Part shown: positions 55,640 to 64,000 of the stretch, piece by piece
Layout of the letters: each line of letters starts with the position of its first letter
Position numbering within the stretch: position 1 is the first letter of the stretch
From: Dendrobium chrysotoxum
Taxonomy: Eukaryota; Streptophyta; Magnoliopsida; Asparagales; Orchidaceae
DNA: 64,000 nucleotides
Direction of reading: 5' to 3'
NCBI GenBank assembly: GCA_019925795.1
Contig: CM034300.1
Coordinates: 37,469,390 to 37,533,389 of the forward strand
The notes under the pieces: model-generated
What the model was told of the DNA's origin: nothing
Databases searched by the model: none
The model's input: only the letters and a program-made list of their open reading frames with translations
Position numbers and translations under genes: made by a program

Positions 55640-58600
55640 ATATGGTACCTGGGTAGCGGATACTCAAGACATATGACTGGAGATGCAAATTAATTCATTT
55701 CGCTAGAGGCCAAGGCTGGAGGCAAGGTCACTCTTGGAGACAACAACACCAGGAAAGTGGTGGGCACAAGTATAATCAAAAACTCTAAGAACCTTTTGAT
55801 TGAAAATATTTTGCTTGTAGATGGACTGAAATATAACCTGCTCAACATCAATCAACTCTATGACAAAGGGTTCAACATCAAGTTCTTGGCAAACACATGC
55901 ATTATAAGCTTAAAAAATAACACTATTTTGTAGGGCAAGAGGATTAACAACGTCTACATGCTTGATTTAAATAATATTTAATGTACTGCTTTATTTTGCA
56001 TAAAAACTATTACTGATGAGTCTTAGTTGTGACACAAAAGATTATGTCATGCCAGTATAAAAACCTGTAGAAGAGTCACCCAAAAGGACTTAGTTAGAGG
56101 TGCCCCCAAGCTTAAGTTCACTAAGGACCACCTATGTTATGCCTGTCAGCTAAGGAAGTAAGTCCAATCCTCTTTCCACTCTATTAAGGGCATCAGCACC
56201 TCTAGACCTTTAGAAGTCCTTCACATGGATCTCTTTGGACCCATTAACACTGCTAGCTTAGGGGAAAAGTCTATGGATTTATGATTGTTGATGATTAATC
56301 GAGGTTCACTTGGATTAGATTTTTGTCACATAAATCTGAGTCGTTTGATGAATTTAAATCTTTCTCCACTTGGATTCTGAAGAAGTTAGGTTATGAGATC
56401 TTGACCATCTATAGTGATCATGATGGGGAGTTTGAAAATATGAGATTTGGAACCTTCTATGAGGAGCAAGGGATTAGCCATAACTTTTTAGCTCCAAGGA
56501 CCCCTCAACAGAACGAGGTAGCTGAACAGAAGAATAAGACCTTAGTGGAAGCTGCTAGAGCCATGCTTGCTGAGTATTTACTTTCAAAATACTTTTGGGC
56601 AGAAGTGGTGAACACAGCCTATTATGTGTTGAATAGGGTGAATGTTAGATCCAATCTGAATAAGACACCCTATGAGATCATTAAGGGTAGAACTCTAAAC
56701 CTGTCACACCTCCATATCTTTGGCTGTAAGGTTTTCATTCTTAACATTAGGAAATCATCCTTAGAAAAATTTGACCCAAAATCTGATGAAGGAGTATTCT
56801 TAGGATATTCAAGTATGGGAAAATCCTTTACGGTGTTTAACAAGAGGACTTTAGTGGTGGAGGAGACTACTCTTGTAGTGTTTGATGAATCTGATCCTAA
56901 GGAGGTTAGAGATGATGAAGAAGAGGAAGTAGGAGAGATTACCCAAGGAGTAGAAAGTACAAATCTGGAGGAAAGGGTAGAACCTAAAAACAATTTGCCT
57001 AGAGATTGAAGATATTCTTCGAGTCATCCTAAAGAACTGATCTTAGGAGACCCTTCTGAAGGTGTTAGGCATGGACTTAGGAAGGAAGTAAACCATTCTG
57101 CCTTTATCTCAATGATTGAACCCACCAACATCAATCAAGCCCTTTGTGCTAAATTTTGGATCTTAGCTATGCAAGAAAACTTAATCAATTTGTGAGAAAT
57201 GATGTTTGGGAGTTAGTAGAAAGACCTAAGGATCAAAGTGTAGTAGGAACCAAGTGGGTCTTTAAGAATAAAATGAATGATTCTGGTGTGGTGGTTAGGA
57301 ATAAGGCAAGAATGGTGGCTAAGGCGTATAATCAAATAGAAGGGATTAATTTTGAGGAGACCTTTTCCCCTGTAGCTAGATTGGAAGCCATTAGGGTGCT
57401 ACTAGCCTTTGCATGTTATAAAAAATTTAAGCTTTTTCAAATAGATGTTAAGAGTGCCTTTTTAAATGGGGTAATAAAGGAAGATGTCTTTGTAGAACAA
57501 TCCCCAGGTTTTAAGAGTTCCAAATATCCTAATCATATTTACAAATTAAAAAAGGCCTTATATGGATTGAAATAGCCACCCAGAGCTTGGTATGAGAGGC
57601 TTAGCATATTCCTATTTAAAAGAGAGTTTGTTAAGGGGAGCGTAGACACCACCCTTTTTCTGAGGAAAGTAGGGGATGATTTACTCATTATCCAGATCTA
57701 TGTTGATAATATACTTTTTGGATCTTCTGATAAAAACTTAAGTGATGATTTTTCTAAAATAATGAGTAAGGAGTTTGAGATGAGTATGATGAGAGAATTG
57801 TCATACTTTTTAGGGTTTAGCATAAGGAAAATGGATGGTAAAACTTTTATCAATCAATTAAAGTATATTAAGGCATCTTAAAGAAATATGAAATGGATAA
57901 ATCCAAGCCAATAAACACTCCCATGAGTTCTACTGTCCAGTTAGATAAGGATTCAAATGGAAAATCTGTTGATCAGAAGAAGTTCAGATGAATAATTGGA
58001 TCATTACTATAACTTACTGCTAGCTGACCTGATATCATGTTTAGTGTTTATCTTTATGCTAGGTTTCAAGATGATCTTAAGGAATCTCAGCTAACTATAG
58101 TTAAGAGAATCCTCAGATATCTCTTAGGGACCCTAAATTTAGGAATATGGTATCCTATGTATAGCACTTTTTTTGAGATTATTGAATATTCTAATTCTAA
58201 TTTTGCATGGTGTAGGGTGGATAGAAAGAGTACTTCAGGAACTTGCTAATTCATAGGGCAGTCTTTAGTCTCCTGGTCTAGTAGAAAATAAAACTCTATA
58301 GCACTTTTCAGTGCTGAAGCTGAGTACATCACCTTAGGAAGTTATGTGGCACAAGTCCTTTGATTGAAGCAAGAAGTTTTGGATTTAGGATTACCTGTTG
58401 GCATAATTTCAGTTCTATGTGATAACACTAGTGCCATCTGCATCTCTAAGAATTCTATCCAACATTCAAGAACCAAACATATTGACATAAGGTATCACTT
58501 CATTAGGGATCATGTCACAAAAAAGGACACTGAGCTACACCATGTAGCAACTAAAAACCAACTGGATGACATCTTTACTAAACCACTGGCCTTTGACTCA

Positions 58601-58648
58601 TTTAGCATTTTAAGGACCAGATTAGGTGTGATTGACATAAATGCATGA
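55640..58648 (+). pseudogene. pol: copia Pol of copy C, decayed
   Basis: Protease (YLGSGYSRHMTG, catalytic Asp replaced by Gly), broken integrase finger, integrase core open at 56323-57009 (YSDHDGEFEN; NEVAEQKNKTLVE), RT 57156-57575 (QIDVKSAFLNG), a box reading YVDN at 57699-57710 (second Asp lost), and the RNase H end to TGA at 58646. At least two frameshifts (between 57009 and 57156, and between 57575 and 58037) plus many stops. The stop after SRK in RNase H is TAA here. Confidence 0.88.
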
Positions 58649-60192
58649 ATCTGATGATTGCTGATTTTTGAATTTTTTATTTTTCATTTTTTATTTAGTT
58701 TTCGGTTTGATTTGATTGTCTGTTTCATTTTAGTATTTTTTTCTCTGCTGATTTTTGTTTGTTTGATTTGCTTATCGGATTTGGTTATTTCCTACTAATT
58801 TTTATTTGCTGATTTTCATTTGTTTGTTGTTCTTCTTTTTAGTTATTTGTTATTTATTCCTTTCAAAATCAGATCATCGCTCACTACTGCTGATAAACTG
58901 GATTTCTGACTGAGAGTTTTGCCTTGTTTTTATTTGGAAGCTTGTAAGCAGTGATTGACTCCTCTGAATCTGTTAAAGGGAAGAAACATTGATGATTGTT
59001 TCTCTTCCTCTAACTCCTTTAATGGTGTATTATTTTTTTTGGATAAAAATCTTCTTCAAAATTAAAAAGTTGATTTTTGAAATAGAGATCTATTTTATCT
59101 TCCTACAGTAATCTACCTTATATGAATAGTATTTTCAAAGCTTTGAATCATTAATATATTTTTCTTAATCAGGTGATTGCACTTATCATATGTAGTATGG
59201 TTTTGTTCTGTGAATGACTCCTTATTATAGAGATTGAATTTTGTCTTCTCTTATGTCTGGAGGATAATTTCATAACTGAGATTCTTTAATGATTATGAAA
59301 GGAATCAAGCTTGCAAAAAGAAAAAAAAAAGAAAAAGGGCCTAAAATGGGCCAAAAATGAAAAGATGTGCAATGATGCCAAATATTAGAAAGATACATAA
59401 AGTGTATCAAAAATTAAAAGATACGTAAAGTGTGCCAAATAAATTGAAAAAGAGGCACAAAATGAGCCCACAAAGAAATAAGCTTTCTTCTCTTTCAGAT
59501 CTTTAAATGTCTTAGAAAAATCCATGTGCCACTTAATATTTTTAAAAATTTGAGATTAAAAATCTTAATTTCTGATTCCTTACTTTACAATACTATTTTA
59601 TCAGATATTTTTCTGGAATGAGACTTGAAAGAATCTCTTTTCAAATCTAATTTCTTTTCTTCTGAACTAGACTTTTATTTGAAAGGAATTTGAACCCGTA
59701 AGGTGTCTGAGGTAGGAGTAATAAAAATTGATTCTCCAACTTTTTTAGATTTCAGTGTCATCGATTTTCTTCTTATTGGCTTTTGAATGAAAAATTAAGG
59801 AAAAATTTTGATTTATTGGAGCGGATCGAATCGAAAGAAAAAAAAAAAAAATAAAAAAAATGAAAAAAAAAAAACAAAAAACAAACAAAGAAGGGGTTTT
59901 TAATATAATTTTTCTCGTTTTAATTTTTCTTTATCTTTGTTTTGATTTTGATTTTTCCTTTTTGTGGTGTTTTCCCCTTTTTGAGATGTCAAAAGGGGGA
60001 GTAGTTTGTAGTTTGTGTTATGGTATCTTATAATAGTTAGTGTACTGGTTAAGTTATCAATGTTTAATATTTTATTGATGTTTAGTGTTCTTATATTATT
60101 CTCCTGACTAATAGAAATTGAACTCCTTGATTTTTATGGCTTTGTTGTTTATATACTGAATTTAGAATTATTAACAAATATTTGCCATCATT
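58649..60192 (+). other. non-coding 3' internal region of copy C
   Basis: Counterpart of 18738-20291 in copy A, including the stem-loop region (about 59365-59450, with GATACATAAAGTGTATC), a long A-run at about 59837-59890 and the upstream purine run AAAAGGGGGAG near 59992-60002. No coding sequence. Confidence 0.75.
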
Positions 60193-60205
60193 AAAAAGGG
60201 GGAGA
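60193..60205 (+). promoter_or_regulatory. polypurine tract of copy C
   Basis: AAAAAGGGGGAGA, one base before the 3' LTR, identical to copies A and D. Confidence 0.88.
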
Positions 60206-60206
60206 T

Positions 60207-61919
60207 TGTTGTGAATATGGATTCAAGGACTATGATTTTGATGATAACAAATCTTTTCATTTCTGGTTGAGTGCCTAATCTTTATGGTTCACAAGATCAA
60301 TTGCAATCAAGCTAGCTTAAGATCGAGTTAGTCCATTTGAGTTTTTAGGTTCAATGTATTTTTTCATCTTTCTTGAGTCAGTGTAATATAATGGATCCCC
60401 AAGCTAAGTAACCTTGCACATACACACTCAGGGGGAGAGTTTTAGTGAGTTAGAGTTTTTGTTCAAATTTTGTTTACATCATCCTGGACGAAATTCATAT
60501 CATCATGAATGATCGATTAAAAAGAAAAACCCTAATTAGGGCGACTATGTTTAGTTGGTTTGATTAAGCAGATCATCCTGGACGATATACCCATCGTACA
60601 GGATGATATGGCTCAAATAAAAAATTTCTAGCCGCCAGACCAAAGTTAGGCAAGTTTTTATTTTTAGCTTTTTGATATGATCATCCTAGATGATATATAT
60701 CATCCTGGACGATTTATATCAACCTGAATAATGCATTATAATCATGCCTAAATTAGTCAGGTGATTAAGAAAAGTAATTAAGGTTTGAGTTATTCGATCA
60801 TATCGTCCTGGACGATCAATTAGAAAACCTGATAGTCCAATGCATTTCACCTGTACGACCTGAACAGTGTACAATATGATTTTGGGTAATTTTGAACTAA
60901 TCATACAGGACGATATACTTATCATCCTAGACAATCAAGTCATTTTCTTCAGATCATCCAGGCTTTTCTCCTGGACATCCCGAGTTATCTTCTGGACGAT
61001 ATTCCTGGTTTGAACTAATCGTCCAGGACGATGGCCAAATCATCCCGGATGATATGAATAGAATTTGTCTTCAAATCATCTAGAAGAACCAGATCATCCA
61101 GGCCAAAAGGGTCTAATTTACACTGATCGTACAGGACGATCTATCGATTTTCTTGGATGATCTTTGACGATTAGTTGAAATTTAGGGCAATTTTTGAGCC
61201 CTCATATTGAAGATCTCTTATCTTCTATCATTGAGATCTTTTGCCACTATCCTTTCCTGTGAGAGCTTTGAGAAGGAGAGAGAGAGAGAGAGAGAGCTTG
61301 GGAGAGAGAGAGGATCTTATGAGGGGGAGTTTATGAGGTATTCACAAAGGTTGCTCCAAGCAAGGATCTGAGTCATCTTCTCTGGTCATCAACTCTTATC
61401 CTTGGTGTCTCTGTGGAAGGATCATCTGCAAGAAGATCAAGGTTCTCTATCTGCTTTAGAAGGAAGCAAAAGAAGGTAAGGTTCTCTGCCTGCTTCAGGA
61501 GGAAACGAAGGGAGTCTGGGTTCTCTGCCACACCGGGTTGGTGGAAAGGAGTTTTATAAAGGCTTCTCCGCCTTACTGTGGGAGCAGAAGGAGAGTCACT
61601 TAGTGTTAGTGCAATTCCCGTAGGGGAGGCTCTGGGGAGTGGACGTAGGTTAAGTTGACAGAACCACTATAAAATCTGGTGTGTTCTTTCTGATTATTTT
61701 TTATATTTACTTTTCTGTTGATGATCGTGTGATTGTAGTTATTATTTTATTATCATTAAACATCTGCACATCATTGTGAAATTATAATCGATTTAAAACA
61801 TTCAAAAAAATTTTCTAAATTATTTTTGCTCATAAATTTTTAAAAAATATCTATTCACCCGCCCTCTTAGTTAGCCTCAGGCTAGTTCATAAGGGCTTAA
61901 CATCCCTAATGAACTTTCA
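60207..61919 (+). repeat. 3' LTR of copy C
   Basis: 1713 bp, TGTTGTGAATATGG to AACTTTCA, followed by the CTAAT duplication. Palindrome array at about 60478-61160, GA microsatellite near 61274-61310, leader repeats near 61440-61525. Confidence 0.92.
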
Positions 61920-63169
61920 CCTAATAATACCACCATAACCAGCATTCAAATTATTCATAGACCCATCAATATTAAGCTTAAAGCATCCCTCCAAAGGCTT
62001 TCTCCAAATAACAATTCTATTTTTTATAATAAAGGTATGTGATTAAAAAGCCAAACCAAACTCAGAAGAAACATGATGAAAGCCTTTAAAAGTGTCACCC
62101 TTAAGTAAATTTGCCAAAAACAGCTAAAAAATTTTATCCTTAACTTTAGAAATAAAACTTAAAACATTCATCTTAATATCCTCATGTTTAGACTCATTCC
62201 TGCTTCTCCATAAAAACCAACAAATAATGACAGAAAGAATATTCCTAATATGACCTTTAGTAGGAATGAACCACTCATTCAATAGGTTAGAGATAGAATT
62301 ATAACAAGTAGAAGATTGCACATTAAATATGCTATCAAAATATAACCAAACTTTCGTAGCAATAGGACCTTAAATAAAAATATGGTTCATATTTTCAATA
62401 TGATAACAACATTGTCATTTAGAGACTATATAAAAACTTTTTCTTAATAAAATAGAATCCAGAGGCAAGAAATTATGCAAAATCCTCCATAAAAGAAAGG
62501 AATAAGAAGGAGGAATACTAGCATGCCAGATAGCCAAATAAAGAGAGTCTTTAGGATAGACTTACCTAATAGAGTTCTAGACCTGCTTAATGGCTAATTT
62601 GCCATCATTAGTAATGCAGTCATCAGTATCCAAAAGAATGAAAATATTGAGGATCACATTGATAATAAAATCAGGCACAAAATTAGTAAACAATTCAATA
62701 TTCAAACTACTGTTAATAATTAAATCCTTGACTTTGCAAGTAGAAGTTGAATGAGGGTTTAAAAGACTATCAATAGAGAAATTACCCAACCATTTATCTT
62801 GCTAGAAATATATCTTGCCAGCCCCCAAACCAATTGGATAAACTCTTCAACCTCCCACTTAATGTAACATAATCTTTTCCAATTATAAAAATTACCTTGT
62901 TTAAAGAAATAATTGAGAGGGTGTTTACCAACATAATACTTAAAGACCATAAACTTGGCTCACAAGATTTTCTTAGCTCTAAAAGCATACCATAATTTAT
63001 GAGAAAAATATTTGGACATATCCATCAAGGTTTTAAAGCCTAATCTGCCTTCATCAACAGCCCCAGAATAGTTTTCCCAAGCCCCCCATAAAATAGCATG
63101 TTTACCATCTTTGGCACCCCATAGGAATTTGGTAAACAAAGTCTCCATTCTATAACAAACATTTGTTGA
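61920..63169 (-). pseudogene. LINE2 ORF2, RT C-terminus, zf-RVT and start of RNase H
   Basis: Minus strand. METLFTKFLWGAKDGKHAILW at 63086-63148 is the end of the RT region typical of plant LINEs. The zf-RVT region follows with stops (about 62330-62600), then WFLWRSRNESKHEDIK near 62175-62222. RNase H begins with KLNIDGSMNNLNAGYGGIIR next to the copy C boundary at 61920. Several frame changes and stops; the catalytic RT core is missing because G2 begins at 63170. Confidence 0.82.
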
Positions 63170-63500
63170 CCTTATTTTCCACTAAACCTGGGTCAAAGGG
63201 TTTGGCTTAGTCAAATTGACCAAGCCAGGCCCCAAGACCACCTCCCTTGAGTTTAGTGGGTCAAACCAAGTCTGTTGAACCCAAACCTAGGCCTTGGGTC
63301 AACCTGATTGACCAGGTCAACCTAGGTTGACCCAAATTGACCCAAATTGACCCAAATCCTCTCCACTTGATTCCAAATCACTTTCACTCCTTCTTAGGTT
63401 CAAACCCCACCCCTTTGGGTTGAATTGACTAGGTTGACCAGGTCAACCATTAATGGTCAACCCAAGTCCACCTTGGTCAAATATGACCTATTTAGGTCAA
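63170..63500 (+). promoter_or_regulatory. W-box cluster at the start of the G2 LTR
   Basis: About 17 TTGAC cores on both strands in 330 bp, counted by eye, at the same place as in G1 although the two LTRs are clearly diverged. It includes a short run of TTGACCCAAA units near 63330-63355. Confidence 0.68.
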
Positions 63501-64000
63501 ATTAATGGCATTTAACCCACTTAAAACCCTTCATATTAAGCCCTTAAGCAAACCACAACCAAATCTCTTAGTTTCCTCCTAATGTACCTTAAAAGTAATC
63601 TTGGCCGTTGATCATGAGCTTAGGCTTTTAAATTGAGAGTTTAGGGAATCCAAGTGGAGATTTTGGATTCTATTCTCTCGCAAAGCACCCTAAGCCCAAG
63701 ACTTCTCGTGTGTGAGTTCCCCCGACCTCCTTCCATCTTTCCCAACCCAAATCCACCGGTCCAACCTCGCCGGCAGCAGGATTCCAATAAACCTAATACC
63801 AAGGACGTCCAAGGCCCATATCTTGCAATCCATCACATTTCGAAATGCAATTTCTTCTACAAATAGGAGAGTGGACAATCTACAAGTGCAATAAGCCCAA
63901 GATCTCTTAAATTCATCATTTGGATTATATGTATTTTTAATTTTTTTTTTAAATTACATATATTTAAATTCCCTAATTTTGGGAGACCCACTCCATGAAA
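63170..64000 (+). mobile_element. Tat/Ogre-type LTR of a second copy (G2), cut by the window end
   Basis: Starts TGTTGACC directly after LINE2 sequence; no purine tract precedes it, so it is a 5' or solo LTR. It is alignable with the G1 LTR from 33511 to about 34230, then jumps to sequence like 36700-36780 of G1 (AATTTTGGGAG), so it lacks about 2.4 kb including the HD-Zip repeat and the minisatellite. The W-box cluster is kept; the TATA box is decayed. Confidence 0.82.

Larger units (their letters stand above)
52041..61919 (+). mobile_element. SIRE-type Ty1/copia retrotransposon (copy C), old and decayed
   Basis: Forward element: 5' LTR 52041-53728, primer site 53731-53742, gag 53787-55598, pol about 55640-58648, 3' non-coding region, polypurine tract 60193-60205, 3' LTR 60207-61919. 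About 9.88 kb, without the extra ORF of copy B. The LTRs have diverged much more than those of A and B (by eye), and gag and pol carry many stops. Its LTR starts TGTTGTGAATATGG, a subfamily distinct from A and B. It sits in LINE2 RNase H. Confidence 0.93.
49660..63169 (-). mobile_element. L1-type plant LINE (LINE2), minus strand, split by copy C
   Basis: Minus-strand LINE occupying 49660-52040 and 61920-63169. Its 3' end is marked on the plus strand by a T-rich run near 49656-49665 (the poly(A) tail). Upstream on the minus strand lie a long 3' untranslated region, the RNase H end, and beyond copy C the rest of RNase H, zf-RVT and the C-terminal RT. It is cut at 63170 by the LTR of G2; endonuclease and catalytic RT are not in the window. 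It is a different subfamily from LINE1, judged from the RNase H sequences. Confidence 0.8.

Noticed and set aside
63170..64000. G2 as the 3' LTR of G1
   Set aside because: It is clearly diverged from the G1 LTR, has no polypurine tract before it and directly follows LINE2 coding sequence, so it is the 5' or solo LTR of another insertion.

Overview
The window is plant nuclear DNA made almost entirely of retrotransposons. Four groups of plant elements can be recognised: SIRE/Maximus-type Ty1/copia elements (gag with zinc knuckles and a coiled coil, AAAAAGGGGGAGA polypurine tracts, initiator-Met tRNA primer site), Tat/Ogre-type Ty3/gypsy elements (protease, RT, two RNase H domains, integrase), plant L1-type LINEs (DUF4283 ORF1, endonuclease, RT, zf-RVT, RNase H) and an RTE-type LINE remnant. 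I see no host gene, no tRNA or rRNA gene and nothing bacterial. The species cannot be named from this sequence; a seed plant with a large, repeat-rich genome fits. By my boundaries about 94% of the window is assignable to elements; 2274-5429 and 49304-49659 are not.

Layout, left to right. 1-2273: the 3' end of a SIRE copy (D). 2274-5429: AT-rich, unassigned. 5430-6237: RTE RT remnant. 6238-33510: a LINE (LINE1) split by a reverse-strand SIRE element (B, 7503-28929, target duplication GATTG), which is itself split by a young forward SIRE element (A, 12133-21975, target duplication CATTT). 33511-49303: a Tat/Ogre element (G1) inserted in the RNase H domain of LINE1, with a very long LTR of about 6.9 kb. 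From about 49660: a reverse-strand LINE (LINE2), split by an old SIRE element (C, 52041-61919, target duplication CTAAT) and broken at 63170 by the LTR of a second Tat-type copy (G2) that runs off the window. The order of insertion is readable from the nesting: LINE1, then B, then A; and LINE1, then G1, then probably LINE2, then C and G2.

Element A is the only nearly intact copy: LTRs differing at about 14 positions by eye, complete gag, and pol interrupted by one TAG. B, C, G1 and both LINEs are decayed; in G1 and C most in-frame stops lie at presumed Gln or Trp codons, as expected from C-to-T decay of methylated DNA.

The most unusual signals are regulatory or structural. They are: a dense array of a 15-bp palindrome (type ATCGTCCTGGACGAT) in every SIRE LTR; the same array in front of an extra, non-gag/pol ORF with its own TATA-like box, found only in copy B; hairpins at the gag/pol junction, in the 3' region and around the polypurine tract that are kept between copies with compensating or wobble changes; a cluster of 15-17 W-box cores in the first 300 bp of the G1 and G2 LTRs; a perfect 22-bp inverted repeat made of four HD-Zip II sites in the G1 LTR; and a 144-bp AT-rich minisatellite inside the same LTR.
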